Source: Marisa cornuarietis (Eukaryota > Mollusca > Gastropoda > Architaenioglossa > Ampullariidae). Taken from it: a stretch of DNA of 64,000 nucleotides. The notes under the pieces were generated by a model. That model was not told the origin of the DNA and did not search any database. It worked only from the letters and a program-made list of their open reading frames with translations. A program made the position numbers and the translations under genes. The DNA is taken from positions 9,919,501 to 9,983,500 of the forward strand of contig SMMW01000585.1 of the NCBI GenBank assembly GCA_004794655.1, read 5' to 3'. How positions within the stretch are numbered: position 1 is the first letter of the stretch; each line of letters begins with the position of its first letter. Shown piece after piece: positions 1 to 12,535 of the stretch.

Positions 1-2601
1 ACCCCTGAAGTCGGGAGGACGGGTGAGGAATACACAGACCGATACCTGACTTGTGCAAAACTGACATGGCATGCATCACAGAACGCCAGGTCATGTGACG
101 CGCTTGGCTCCTGAGGCCACGTTCTCACGCAGGGCACCTAAACCTGCAGTCGACGCTGACCCCCAGGTCGATGGAGTCATCGCCACCCCTCTTCCCCCTT
201 TCGTTTCTGCGTCTATCGAGCGGAGGAGGTAAACGCTGGTGGAACTGTGTTCATTTCTTACTGGTTTCTGCTAGGAATCCGGACTTTGGAGGAGAACGCA
301 CACAGCAAGTGTATTAGACAGGCTGCACCCAGGAAGCAGTTGCTGTAACTGCGACCTCGACAGAGAGGAAGTTTTGACGTCATAAGGATGTAGGCGCAAA
401 AAGAGAAAGAGAGAGTGTCGTCACGGTGACACCTGAGGTGGCTAACGTGAATTAGTGCGCCAGGCCTCCCATCCTTCATCACCTACCTAATCGTACCCAG
501 AAGCTTAGTAACCAGTTTTGCCATTATGCCCAGTAATATAGTTGAAAGAGAAGGCGAACTTACTGCTAAAAAAACAAAGTTGCACATGTTGCAAGAGCGA
601 AAGACAATCCCTGACGCCAGACGACTGAAAACCCAGCTATGGCACATTCCTGGAATAGTGTTCCAATAAATAAAACAAATTTTTAAAAATCTGCCCTCCA
701 TCTCTTTCTTCATCGCCTTTTCACTTCAGAGAAGATTGCAGCGGAATTATGGTATTGGGGCCTATCACAACTAATTATGCTTTCGGTTATGGTTAGATGC
801 TGAAGCTATGTCTGAAGCTAAATCCGACCGCTGAGAATTTTTTTTTTTAATGGGGAAAGAATCGTTTGCATGCCAGTTCGTCGAACCTAGGGGTATTTTC
901 GTAGCAAAAGCTGAAACTCGGCTCCAAGCTGTATGTAGATGTTCGTTTGTTGTATACACCCAGCAGAGCTCGCGATCGGTAAAGATACCCGTAGCGTTGT
1001 CGTACTCGTTGGGCGGCGCTAGATTTCTTGTTTCCAGAAGTAGATGCGATTGATTTCATTCGGTGACGGATGCGAATGCAACAACAGCCAGACATTGCAG
1101 TCACGTGATCAGGGCGAGGGACGCGACCTCGACTTATGCCACAACAAAAACATCCCACGCAGTAACGCTGTAACGGCGATGAACGATAGATCTGCTTGCA
1201 TGTGTTTTATATTAGTCATCAAATAGCCTTCCCTGGATTAATGCATGTTTATTCGAGCGACGTTTTAACTGGTCACTAGTGTCGTGAGATAGTCTTTCCT
1301 TGTTGCTGCCTCATTATGCACTGTAGTCGCTGAGAGTGCCGTGTTTCTAACAATCCGTTGCGCTGGATTATTTAGCCTTGAGGGCTCACCACAAGTGTTA
1401 AGATTCGGAGGGAGGTATATAGAAAAACATCGTGCGTGCCGATCGACGTCCATTCACATTCGCCAGACCCAGGTCAGCCATTGAGGGTGACTTGTGACAA
1501 TGCGCACGCGTAAAAATAGGTGCATGTGTTTAGATGCGTGCAGGTGGATCAGGTTGGAAGGGGGAGATGGTTGAAAAGAAGACATTTTATTTCTAGGAGA
1601 TGGAAATCATGTCAAGTGTGTTATTATCCTGGTGGTGAATTCACACTATGGGCGGAAGTGGAGCAGGGGAGGGGACAGGGTAGCAAAATGGAGAGGAATG
1701 GATATGCCATACCCTGGCCCCACTTCTCACTCCCACCACTCCCCTACGAGCTGCCATTTTTTTAACAGCCAAAGACAAGCACCTGTGCCGATAGAAGAAA
1801 CCTGAACCCAGAACCTTAACATTCTTCACACAGTTTTTTAAATGTTTTTACACCAAGGTGCTAAGGTAACGCCTTTTATGTCTGGATTGAGACTGTAGGT
1901 GGTGATGGGGGTCGGGGGAAAGTGAAGTGCACAACACGGTCAGACGACAACAACCCTCACTTGTGCCGGCATGTCATTTATTTATATACCTGTCCACTTC
2001 CGGCGCGCGATAAACAAGTTCTCTAAAAGGAGAGAGCGTATCGTGCCGAGGGACCAGGGCCATGACAGATGCGAGTCAACTTGTTTCGCCTGTCCATGCT
2101 TGGAGACATGTATGTTGTCCGCCTTATAGCAAACAAGGCGTGGGCGGTTAACGGCTAAGGAGCCTTACCCACCGTTGTCAACATTGGACTTTATCTGGCG
2201 ACCATCACCTTTAGGTCATTGTCACAACTGCATGGCGATCGTCACTGTAGGCTATTGCCACCTCGGGATTAAACTGGGGATCATCACTTAAGGCTTTAAA
2301 AGGTTGTTGTCACGTTGGAATTTAACTAGCGATCTTCACCTTAGAGTTTAAAGTGAAACGGTCACCTTGGGAGGGAGGCTAGGAGGTATTGGTATGTTGC
2401 AAGGTAAAAGGTCAGAACCATTATCACACCAAGACGTCACTCTGGGTGTTCACAAGTTATCATCACTCTTTTAGATTTAAAGGATGTTTTGCTCACACTA
2501 GAATTGTGATTGTGGTCCTGAGTTTGCAAAGTCAAGTGGTCGCTCTTCGTTGAAGAAAATTTTGGAGAAATGAGATCTGGCTGTTAATACACACATACAT
2601 C
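1..2601. other. Gene-free flank with degenerate repeats
   Basis: No reading frame here has plausible codon structure together with splice or start context. From about 2176 to 2370 there are four or five very diverged copies of a roughly 50-bp unit (recognisable core: GCGATCATCACCTTTAGG, then TTGTCAC, then TTTAACT). Bases 1625-1830 vaguely resemble the SINEs further right (an ACACTATGGG core), but too weakly to call. Nothing else is seen. Confidence 0.6.
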
Positions 2602-2835
2602 TTGTTGTTGTTGTTGTTGTTGTTTATTTAGTGGAAAGTGCTTCCACCTTGCGGTGATTTCGCACTATGGGGGGAAAGGGAGGGGCAGGAAACCGGAGTA
2701 CCCGGAGAAAACCCCCGCCGCCCAGCCCTGCGAACAGGTGTCACATACAGAGAGTGTCCCGAGACGAGATCTGAACCCTGAGCCGCTCACTGCAGTGGTG
2801 ACAAGCGAGTGTTTTAACCACTACACTACCGCTAA
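2602..2835 (-). mobile_element. tRNA-derived SINE with (CAA)n tail
   Basis: Read on the minus strand, this begins with a tRNA-like head: an A-box-like TAGTGGTTAAAACACTCG and, after the phrase CACTGCAGTGAG, a decayed B box ahead of ATCTCGTCTCGGG. A central segment follows (GGGTTTTCTCCGGGTACTCC), of a type shared by many invertebrate SINEs. The body ends in CCACTAAATAAACAACAAC, a CAA-repeat tail seen as TTG repeats on the plus strand from 2602. It is the most complete of three tandemly placed copies. The presence of head, body and tail makes the SINE call secure; the family name is not assigned. Confidence 0.85.
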
Positions 2836-3055
2836 ATCTCGTGCGGCGGCTGGTGTTTAAGCGGGGGAGGGGGAATAAGAATTGCGATTGCTTTAATGTG
2901 TGCATAATGAACGTGAAGCCGACAAAAGCGAGGCGGGCTCTCTCTCTCTCAAAAAAAAAAAAAAAAAAGAGCCGGGTAAAGTGCGGAACAACCTGCAGGG
3001 CCCTCCGCACTGCCAGACATTCACGCCTTAGCCTGAAGAACACGATGTATTGTAT

Positions 3056-3230
3056 GTATTGTATACAGACTGGTGTTGTCTTGTGTGCAGGCTCGCGCTG
3101 TATTATTTACAAACCCGCACTGTATTGCGCGCAGACCCGTCATGTATTGTATGAAGGCTCGCCCTGTTGTTTACAAACCCGCATTGTATTTTGCACAGGC
3201 TCGCGATGTATTGTTTGCAGTCTCGTGCGG
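3056..3230. repeat. 22-bp minisatellite, about 8 units
   Basis: Imperfect head-to-tail units of 19-25 bp, mostly 22, with consensus near GTATTGTTTACAGACTCGC plus a few bases. Units alternate between ACAAACCCGCACT-like and GCAGGCTCGCGAT-like endings, which suggests a two-unit higher-order period. The period is not a multiple of three, so the reading frames that cross it are incidental. It lies between SINE copies, downstream of an A-rich run at 2951-2968. Confidence 0.8.
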
Positions 3231-3509
3231 TGTCATTTGCATTGTCATTCCGAGACGCGCGCCTGGACATTGGCTACACAGAGAGGAAAACGCGAGCAGA
3301 GAAAGAGAGAGAGGCCAGAGTTGTGTTTGTGAGATCCACCATATCCCAAGATGGCTGGCGATTCGCTTCGTGTCCTACATCTGGGACATGTTTAGATATA
3401 TCAAACTGACTTCTGACTGGCCTGATTGCCTAGCTCACCCTAGCATGCTGAGAGCTGAAGCTCGGCTATGTCAATCTGGAACGGGATGGGACTGAACGGT
3501 TAGTTGGTT

Positions 3510-3706
3510 TGGCGGGAAAGTGCTTCTGCCTAGAGTTGCCGCAGTTTGAAGGAAGAGGGAGGGCAGAAACGGAGAAAAACCCCGACGGCCAGCCCTGCGA
3601 ATAGTTGATACATACAGAGAATGGCCCGAGACGAGATCTGAACGCAGGACCCTCTCACTGCAGTGGTGACAAGCAAGTGCTTCAACCACTGCACCACCGG
3701 GTGCCC
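3510..3706 (-). mobile_element. tRNA-derived SINE, second copy
   Basis: Same family and orientation as the element at 2602-2835, recognisable by GTTGAAGCACTTGCTTGTC and the CACTGCAGTGAGAG phrase of the head on the minus strand and by the GGCCGTCGGGGTTTTTCTCC centre. The body is shorter and lacks a clear CAA tail, so it is an older or 3'-truncated copy. Confidence 0.75.
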
Positions 3707-3725
3707 CAACCCACAGCTGGACGTG

Positions 3726-3928
3726 GTTGATTTAGTGGGAAAATGCTTCCACCTTGAGGTGATTTCGCACTATGGGGGAGAGAGACAAGGAGGAAACCGT
3801 AATATCCGAGAAAACCTCCGACGCCCGGCCCTGCAAACAGGTGTCGCAGAGTGTGGCCCGAGACGAGATCTGAACTGAGGGCCTCTCACTGCAGTGGTGA
3901 CAAGCGAGTGTTTTAACCACTACACTGA
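3726..3928 (-). mobile_element. tRNA-derived SINE, third copy
   Basis: Third member of the same family in the same orientation. On the minus strand it reads GTGTAGTGGTTAAAACACTC, then CACTGCAGTGAGAGGCC, a degenerate B box, the GGAGGTTTTCTCGGATAT centre and CACCTCAAGGTGGAAGCA, ending in CCACTAAATCAACC without a long tail. It sits about 20 bp from copy two, so the pair may have arisen by duplication or by insertion next to an older copy. Confidence 0.8.
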
Positions 3929-6391
3929 CTACAGTACTAGGCACTCCACAATGGGACGCGGCGGATTGTGTCTACGTGAGACGTGCAAAGAGTTCACTAT
4001 TTTTTTTTTTTAACCAGTGAAATGATCTGTCTGCAGGCAAGGTCATTTGATGTAGGTCGATGGGCACGAGGGTGCTCTGTATACGTATGTACATACATGC
4101 TGTGTGCTAAAGAAGTGAGGATGTTTTTCCGCTTCGGAAAACGGGTTACAAAGTGGCGGAAGGATCAACAGTGGGTCGTCGGCCTGTCACTTGAGGCATG
4201 CCGGATGTACACAATTCAGTAGATATCGATGTTTAGATGCACACTTGGATAGCGCTCATCGCGCAGCCCACCACTGCCTCTCGCCAAGGTGATATGGAAA
4301 TGTCCTCCCACAAACCCACAACCAACTCCCACCAAAGAATGTGCTCCTCTCTCCAGATTAAAGCCCCTTACTCCTCCCTTCTACCGTGTTCGCATCCCTT
4401 TTCTCATACTTCACTGTTCCGGAAAAAAAAGTTTTCAGTCTGAAAAGATGATTTGGCGAGACAGAGAGAGCAAAGTAAGTAGGCAGCTGTGCGAGGACGG
4501 TGAGTCGGCTCATCCAATTTTTTTTTTAAACTTACCCCAGCGCACCCTTAGATCTGTCGACATTCCAACACCTGGCAGACTACGTAGTTAGGGTGCGTGC
4601 GTGTTGCGGGGTGGGGGTGGTGAAAGGCGGGTGGGGAGAGTGACAGTGATACACTGCTCAGTCTGCTTGCTTGACGGTGTGCGTCGCGCTTGACTGAGCA
4701 ATTGCACATTCTGGCGAGAGAGCCCAATGTCGCTGGAAGTGGGCCGCCACAGTCCGGTGCCCCTTCACTGGGGTCGATCTTTTTTGGCCATCGTACACAA
4801 GACACGGGGCGTCTGGCAGCGAGGCTCATCACACAGTTGCACCTGTGCATCAGCCAAACTCCGGATCTGGCATTTACGATGAGAGCCTATGCTTATGTGC
4901 GCACTTCTGTGGCTGGTTGTCACCTGCAGAAATGAGGCCACGATCTCTGCGAGTGACTGTGGGAATTTAGGGCACAGTGAATATACAGATGGGTACAGAC
5001 TGCGCGCGTGCCGGTAGAGACAGTGAGCGTACAGGCATGGCGCGAGGGCAAGTCGGTGTTCCGGGTGAATCACGGTCAAGCGAATTGTCTCGGTAGCTGG
5101 TTATCGTGAACATAGTGGTAGATATAGCCGTAGTGCAAAATGTTTCTTGGCGATCGCTATAAGTTAGAAGCGGAAGCTCGTAAAGACAGCTCCAAAAAGA
5201 TTTTCAGTTTATGTTGGTATGTTTATATTGGTATCGGAGAGGATAATTTTCGGTTTTTTTGAAACTCCCTGACAGTCTTACACAAACACTAACTGCGAGG
5301 GCTTAACTGAGACGTAAGGGTTTGGAGTGAACGGTTCTGTAACTTCTTGTCAGCGGGTTCGTGAACCGCGGAAGGGAGGGTGAGTCTGAAAGTGGTGCAT
5401 CTTCCCTCCGACTTTTGATCCATTCCCTTTCATTTCCCCACCGCACACACGCACACACACTTCGAAAGCAAAAAAGGGGCATTCTTAACCGGACAAATAT
5501 AGACGAATGTTTGATACACTTTAGCATTTATTTAACGGTATGTTAAAAAAATATCCAAACTACATGTATATAGGTTGACGACGGTCTCCAGTGTTTGGTG
5601 CTCAAACTGGCTTCTATTGGCCAGAGTATCATCATCATCATCATCAGGCCGTGAGGTGCGAGTTGTAAGACGCTGTCTCTGCAAAACCAAAAACCTGGAT
5701 GAACACAGCAGAAAGCCATGTGGAGGCGCTTGTCGGACCCTCCCTTGTACTGTCTTTGGTGACGTGGCCAGCATTGACTGCCGCACCTTTTGTCTCGTGA
5801 CTTTGTCACTCTTCCTCTCATTCCCCCCTCCCCCCATACACATGCGCGTGAACACACTTTAACGAGCTGTCGTCACAGAGGTCTGTGTAGAGCTGATGCT
5901 ACTGTTACCAGAACGGCGTGCTCCCGCCACACAAAGGGATTTTCCCGGCTCTTCGCGCATGCAAAGTGAGTCACGCGCGTGCGGGCTTGGCGCCGGCAGC
6001 ATCGCCATTATCGTCAAAGACGCAGAGGGTACGCACGCACACACAGAGCCCAGGAAGCAGGAAGCGCTGTCGGCAACCTCCAGGGCCACTGGCCGATAAG
6101 GGAAAGACCAGCAGAACTGGCCTGGCACAGCCCCGTCACCCGGGGTGACTGAGTCACGACGGAGTGAAGAAGGGATGAATGAACCATCCCTGGCCATGAC
6201 CTCAAGCGTGACCTTTGAGCACCTGTCATCGCGTGAGCAGCTGTCGAGAGCCGGCAGAAGGTGACGTCACTAGTCTGGCATTTGCCGGCCGGTCCTGCAC
6301 TGGCGTGTCTTGTCAGTTCGGTTTCTGTTTTTGCACACTTCACGTGCTCCATAGAGGAATCACTTGATGGTAAAAGGTGTTGGAGTGGAAA

Positions 6392-6424
<33 letters not shown>

Positions 6425-9340
6425 CTATTTCTATCAGTTGTCTGTAGACGGAAATAGCACCAGTAATTAAAAAAACCCCACCAAAAATAAAAATGTTCCT
6501 GTTTGTTCCAAACTCTCCTTAAGCCCCGCCCCGCACGAGAAGATAACCTCCCCCCCTTTCAAAAAAACTTCTTTGTCCCACCCCCTTCCATCCTTCAACG
6601 ATAATACTGACAATGACGAGAAAAGTGCAGGGGTCTTGTTTGGGTTACTGGATGTTGTATTGCAGGATGTTCCTTTGCACCCGGCCTTGGCACCCGGCGC
6701 ATCTGCCATTCCTTTGTCTGCGCTTGCAAAAGGGGGATCCCCTTCGCCGCCTGGCTGTGACTCACAGCCAGTATTGGCGGCATCATCCTCAGCAGTAGCA
6801 GCGACGGCAGTCTCGTGTGTCTCGTTCCGCGGGGCGGCGTTCGACGTTCAACAGTCTTGCCTGCCGCCTCATGCAGAGCCCGTACGGCGTGTCACCGCGG
6901 CACAGACACGCATCACCCCATCATATCCCCACCCACCTTCCCCTCCCTGCGAAGTGCCCGGGTTCCTCAGAACAGCCGCTGCCGCCGCAGGATAAGCTGT
7001 GTACGGGTGTAGCAGCGGTGTTTTTTTTTTTTTAAAGCTCAAGCCTGACCATTTTTGGCGGTGCCGGAACGGCTCATTGCTAGTGGCAGGGAGGGGCAGG
7101 CCGGCCAGTCTCCAGCTGGCGAGAGGAGACACGAAGGGGGCGCGAGCTGGGAGTGGGGGAGGGGTGAGAGTCGGGGAGGAAGAGAAGAGAGATACGGCTT
7201 TGAGCGGAATGCGGCATCAGCTACCGCCGGGTTAATGAACAGGGGTGTGTGGGTGGGTAGACCTATGGGGGAGGAGGGAGAAAAATTTTAAAACTTCGGT
7301 TGTCAAAAGTCGGAGAGCGGAGTAATGTCAGATTAGAGTGCAGACAGAAGAGAAAGGAACTGGGCTGCAACTCGGAGGCCGTATCTCATAGATAGCCGAG
7401 GATTTTCCTCCAGTAGCCGGGAGGAGACGATAACAGGCCAAGAGAGTCAGGTGATGGAGAGGGGGAGGGAGCTGAGGGTCAGAGCCCAAGCGTCGCTTGT
7501 CTCGTTTTTGTCAGCAGACGTGGCAGCGTTATCAGCAGCTTCTGCTTCTGCTGCTGCGAAGAACCGATGAGGGGGGAGGTGGTGAGCGGACTGCACTTTA
7601 ACACCAGCGTCATAAACGTGGTGCCGGGGGCATTCCTCCAGTCTACGTCCGTGTACGTGGTCTTGTGGACGGCATCAGGCACTGGGCAGCAAGTGCGTGC
7701 ACTTGGTAAGGCATCACGTACAGACTGCCTCACGCTCGCTTTACGTCACACGACATTATACAGTATTATCACTTTCTTCACTCCTCCCTCTCGTATGCCA
7801 TCTATATAGATTGTGTGTGTGTGTGTGTGTGCGCGTACGAGAAAGAACCACATTATTACCTCCGCCCCCATCTCTCTTTCTGTCAGAATACAAGATATCG
7901 CAGCACACGTGGCAGTGAGTCCACGGACGTGTATAGGTTCGTGGTGGGTCCGAGGTCTTCTTTTAAACTGCGTATTAGTTTTAAAACCAATTTCTCATGG
8001 CGGTACAGGCAGGAATGAGTGTGTGAAAATTCTTTGGCTAGCTGTCATCACCCTTTCTTTATGCAGTGCTGTTGAATAACCCGACTCGACACTGGGTGTG
8101 AGATCGAGAGGGAGAGAGAGAGGCTTGAACCGTGAAGTGACTGTAGCTCTAACGAAGTGGGTTGAATCTGACTGGCAAGCGCCATGCTAGTCTGCGGCGA
8201 GCACTTCCCGCTTTCAGCGTACGCCGGTTGGCTGTAGGGCTGTAGTACTATCCTCTGCACTCTCTTGCTCGTGCGCGCACGCGCGCGTGTGTGTGTGTTC
8301 GCGCCTGCGTGTGTGCGTGCCACCCAGTGAAGGGGAGGTCACGTCTGGGCTCTGCTGACCGGCCAGACAACGAAGTGCTTGTCGCAGAATTTTTATTTCC
8401 CGGTCAAGGTATTAGGGAGGGTAGGCAGGCAGGCAGATCGAGGGGAGAGAATCGCAAGCTCGGTGCCAGAGATTATTAGTAGGAAAACAGCGGCACGTAG
8501 CGGATAGCCTGTGTGTGCGATCACAAAGCCTTTCGACTGCCCCAGAGCTCGTCAGCTGTTCCTTTTTTTCTCCTTCTGCTTCCCTCAGCCTTTGGTTTCG
8601 CGAAAGGAAGTGCAAACAGCGACGGGTAAGTCCGTTTTCAGTTTGTGTTTAGTCTTTCTAGACATGGATGAATGCATTCTGCACATCCTGTGCCGGGAAC
8701 TTCAGGCATCAGCATGGCGACCAGACTGTTGGAGCTGTTAATTGCTCTGAGGTTTATTAGAAAGGCCGTGAGGTCGTCACGATTGCAGCTTATAATGGTA
8801 AAGAGGTGGGAGTAAATGTCTGTAAATACTGCACAGTCTTCGTACTTTTATCGTCTTCGTTGCTGTTAGATATATTTAAACAAAATTCAGACTTTACCGA
8901 CTGGTCAACAAGAATATTGACGGAGAAGAAAGAAGGAGAGATTTAAGAAATTGTGTTAGTACGAGAAAGATCAAATTCGAACTGTTAGTGCTGTGTGTGT
9001 TTAGGGAAGTGTGGATGGGGGTGGAAAGCGCATAGGGGTATATGGTATCGATCAAACTATCGGGTACTTGTCACTAGACCAGAATGGGAGAAGACGCCAT
9101 TAGAAATCGCTGAAAGGGGAATCGCAGTCGGGAAGAATGAAAGCAAAGGAGGTTTTCCAGGACGGCTTCAGTCCCCTTTTCTTGGCGGCAGGGAAAGGAA
9201 TGCGAACAGCCGACGGGATGAGTGGGGGAGGGGGAAGGAGGGGGATTGGGGATCGTGGTCGTCGTACAGCTGGTATGTGTATGCGCTTGTTGGGATCGTG
9301 TGCGTGTGAGTGAGAGACAAGACTTGGGGGTCACACAGTC
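3929..9340. other. Gene-free GC-rich stretch with microsatellites
   Basis: No supportable coding exon. Contents seen: an (ATC)n run at 5628-5646; GT/GA runs at about 6395-6424; a (TG)n run at 7812-7833; a (GC/GT)n run at about 8275-8310; and short homopolymers. Bases 8200-8625 are CpG-rich and end in a consensus donor (CGACGG then GTAAGTCC), which would suit a non-coding first exon of the gene at 15.66 kb, but nothing confirms that use. Confidence 0.5.
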
Positions 9341-9352
9341 AATATGTGACTG

Positions 9353-9571
9353 GGGATCACAGTCGGTAATATGAGGTGTGTTGCTGTTGGGATCACACAG
9401 TGTGTGGCGTATTGCTGCTGGGAAGGTCACCCAGTCGGTATTTAATGCATGTGACGAGATGACAAGAGTCGGTATGTGAAATATGTGACTTGGGATCACA
9501 TAGTTGGTATATGAGGTGTATAGCTGATGGAATCAAACAGTATATGTGGCGTATTGCTGCTGGGCAGGTCA
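9353..9571. repeat. Duplicated ~78-bp segment
   Basis: The block at 9353-9429 (GGATCACAGTCGGTAATATG through GCTGCTGGGAAGGTCAC) recurs with about 15% divergence at 9493-9571 (GGATCACATAGTTGGTATAT through GCTGCTGGGCAGGTCAC). A partial copy lies between them. The spacing is about 140 bp. It looks like a decayed tandem duplication with no coding potential. Confidence 0.7.
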
Positions 9572-9689
9572 CTGTACAATATAATAATTCTTTATTGTCT
9601 ATTTCTGATAGATTTTTGTGTGATTCCCATAAGTAATAACTAAGCAAAATACGGTCACACCACACACTAGCCCCCAGCGACGATTGTCA

Positions 9690-10187
9690 GAGGCACATCG
9701 CGATTAGTGTTTAGTGTTATGGGTAACAAAACTAGGTTCATTTGCCAGTTCAAGAGCTATGGCTATGGCAGTGGGTAAGGAAGCCCTGGCAAAAAACCAG
9801 TTTCCATCTGTAGCCAGTGGGTAGCATTTGGAAATGGTGATGTAGCGAGTGAGAGGAGTCTGTGATAATACTGACAGCTGGTGTATAAATTACCTTGTGG
9901 CTTCTCTAGAAAGCCAGGGATCTTGTAGTCACGACCACCCTCATTATCCTTGATGGAGTGAACGCCGAACCACACAGCTTGAATGTTAAAATAATTTCGA
10001 TCACCCAGCGATACACAAACTCAGGGCTGCTGACCCCGAAAATCTTCAGCTGCTTCAGTCGGTAATGTACTTGCCTAGAAACGTTGTTGGGGGTTTCATG
10101 GAAGGATAGCTTGCTGTCTAGCACTGTCCCGAGATACCTAAAATTTTGCAGATGTTCTGCCGTCTCATTGCCAATGACCACAGACAT
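9690..10187 (-). pseudogene. LINE reverse transcriptase 3' remnant
   Basis: The minus-strand translation from 10187 gives ETAEHLQNFRYLGTVLDSKL, then a RLKQLKIFGVS segment and a VYRWVIEIILTF segment. This order is typical of the thumb and connection region of non-LTR reverse transcriptases (CR1/L2/Rex1-like: YLG.xxD..L, then R....L....V, then the YRS.IESILTF block). Further on, in another frame, comes DSSHSLHHHFQMLPTGYR, matching the conserved DxSHPLxxxFxLLPSGRRY block near the LINE C-terminus, and then ASLPTAIAIALELAN in a third frame. At least two frameshifts are therefore present and the copy is dead and 5'-truncated. The LINE call is strong; the exact clade is not settled. Confidence 0.82.
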
Positions 10188-11574
10188 CTATCAAGGATCT
10201 TTCGACACACATAGGTGTTTACTCTGTTGTGTTAGTGCATAGTCTCACCAAGACTCACTTCTTGTTCTCTGACAGTAAGTGGTAGTCGTTTCTTTATGTC
10301 GATGGCGTTATGAGCGACCAAGATGACACTTGTCAACCTGTCTGGACCAACGCCATTAGCAACGTAAACTCGTCTGCCATCCTCAAACTTTCAGTTCGAT
10401 TCGCAGCGTAATATTGAGCCTGGGCAGTCGTCAGTGTCCGCATCTGATCCGTCAGATTCTCCGGCCAGACGACAGTACCTGCCGTGCTCGCTTACCGACC
10501 CTGCGTACGTCATAGCCATCCGAGTGTTAGCGAAGTATCCACATGGAAAGTGAAGTACCTTGTCACGGTCTGTGCCCCTCTCCTCACGCAGGAGGGATGT
10601 GCGCGTGCATAATAATTATAGTAACGCTGAGGAAGTAAGATAAATGCCTTTCTCTGGTGTAAACCAGTGGGTGAGGAAGAAGCCGATCTATTTCATAACC
10701 AGTCTCAGTGGCAGCGCACGAAGTACGCATCGTTTGTCTTAGCTGCCACTTTACTTCCTGTGAGCTTACAGAGATGGGGGATGCGCAGCTTGAGTGGGAG
10801 ACGGATGGCTCGCTGGGTGGTCGTCACGCGCTCTTCTGTCAGGTTTGATCAATCTGTTTTCGGCATTTTCGGGATAGTGTGTGTTTGTGGACGGGGGACA
10901 TTTATTACGCAGACACATGACACGGCTTGAACACCACCCAACTTAGCCACGATCTTTTGGTCAAGGACGAAGACGAGCCACTATTGTTCCCGGTAAGAGG
11001 GTCAGAACCACAGACACCATTGTCTCTCAAACGACATCAAACCACGGTCCTTTGGTAAAAGGTCACTTTTTTCTGGATGCCATCGTCTGAGGACGACAGT
11101 TGTACACTAAGCTGTGTCTAAATCATAGCTGTGAGCAGGTTTGTCAGCCATTGTCCTGAGCCGAACGGTTATATAGTGTGAACACGACAGTGAGTCACGA
11201 AACTTCTCCAAAGTGTTTCCGTTGCAGCTTCCGTATCAGCTACGCCAATACTTGACCGTATTGGGTCGTTCGCCTGTTGCCTGTTGACGTTGTCATGGCT
11301 ACGGGCACTTTGATGCGACCCAATTTGATAAACGCTGTGAACGGAATATAGAAGTTGGTGGTGCTGGCGTTTTAGCAGTTATACACGAAGCAGAGAAATT
11401 GCCTTCATCGTGACTAGTACCCACCAAAATCGCATGCGATGTCTTGGCCTTAAAAGCTCAGCTTCAGTCTGCAACTTTCCACTCAGGCATGTTTGTCCCC
11501 TGGCTAAAGACTAGCAGGACAAATCTTTGCAGCAACTAGATCTCGTCACGAATCAACGGGACACATCGCCGAGG

Positions 11575-11640
11575 GCTAGACATTACATCTAGAGAGAGAT
11601 ATGGTCGGCTAGACATTACAACTAGAGGGAGATATGTTAA
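11575..11640. repeat. 33-bp tandem duplication
   Basis: Two adjacent copies, 11575-11607 and 11608-11640, both beginning GCTAGACATTACA and carrying CTAGAG.GAGATATG, with a few substitutions between them. Confidence 0.85.
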
Positions 11641-12506
11641 GATATACTGCTACACACCATTTCTTCTCTACCGGCTTTCTGAAAACTTTTTTTTTTCTCT
11701 CTCTCTGTACAAAAGGAAAAAGTGACCTCATGGATCTGACGTTCGTAAGGGAATTAGGTTTTAGTCACCCCCACCGCAACATCTCTCTCTCTCTTTCTGT
11801 TGTGTGTCTGTAAAAAGTATAGGCTCGTGACCTTACATTCGTAGGGAGTGAGGTGTTAGAGCGTACGCTATCTCGAGGGCCAGCTTTTTTTTTTCTTTTT
11901 TTTTTTGTGAGAGCGGAGCCCATCTCTCCCTCGCTGCCGTATCTTCCTCCAACAGAGTCAGGTACCCACTTCACAGCTCTGTCAACTGAGATAAGTGCTT
12001 TACGTAACACGGGTCAAACCGGTTAGTAGGGCTGCCATCGCGATCGCACGCTGTTGCTCAAACCATTAAGCTGTCCGACTCTCTTTCTCTGGTTGTCATG
12101 TGTGTGTGTGCGGGCACGTGCGTCACTGTGTATTTGTTCGCGCATCCGCTATTTTGCGAACGCTTTCAAATTGCTGAGAGATTTAAAGCAGGACGACCTT
12201 GATAATAATGCGACAAAATAGCACCAGGAAGGTTAACTCAGAAAATATTATCTGCGCAAACGAATACAATAAGCTGGTGTTGACCTAAATACTGGCAAGA
12301 TTTTATCACTCATTCATGCAAAGAAATCAAAATCAGACGAAAACACAATGCCGACATAAATCAGATACGATGGTAGCTCCGGAGAGCCCTATAGGTAAGT
12401 CTTTCTTGCTAACAGAACTCTACTATTTTTTTTTTTAAAGTGTTGGGGTGGGGATAGAGGCGGAGGGAGGACGAGAGACTGCAGTAGCAAAGGTTTTGTT
12501 GTTTTT

Positions 12507-12535
12507 TGTTTGTTTGTTTGTTTGTTTGTTTGTTT
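12507..12535. repeat. (TTTG)n microsatellite
   Basis: About seven uninterrupted TTTG units. Confidence 0.9.

Noticed and set aside
1625..1830. Diverged SINE
   Set aside because: Only an ACACTATGGG-like phrase and a CCTGAACCCAGAACC phrase match; too little to separate from chance.
3073..3495. Plus-strand frames of 140-163 codons
   Set aside because: They are translations of the 22-bp minisatellite and SINE flank; the period is not a multiple of three.
8200..8625. Candidate untranslated first exon ending CGACGG then GTAAGTCC
   Set aside because: Plausible for the gene at 15.66 kb, but a single donor match in CpG-rich sequence is not enough to annotate an exon.
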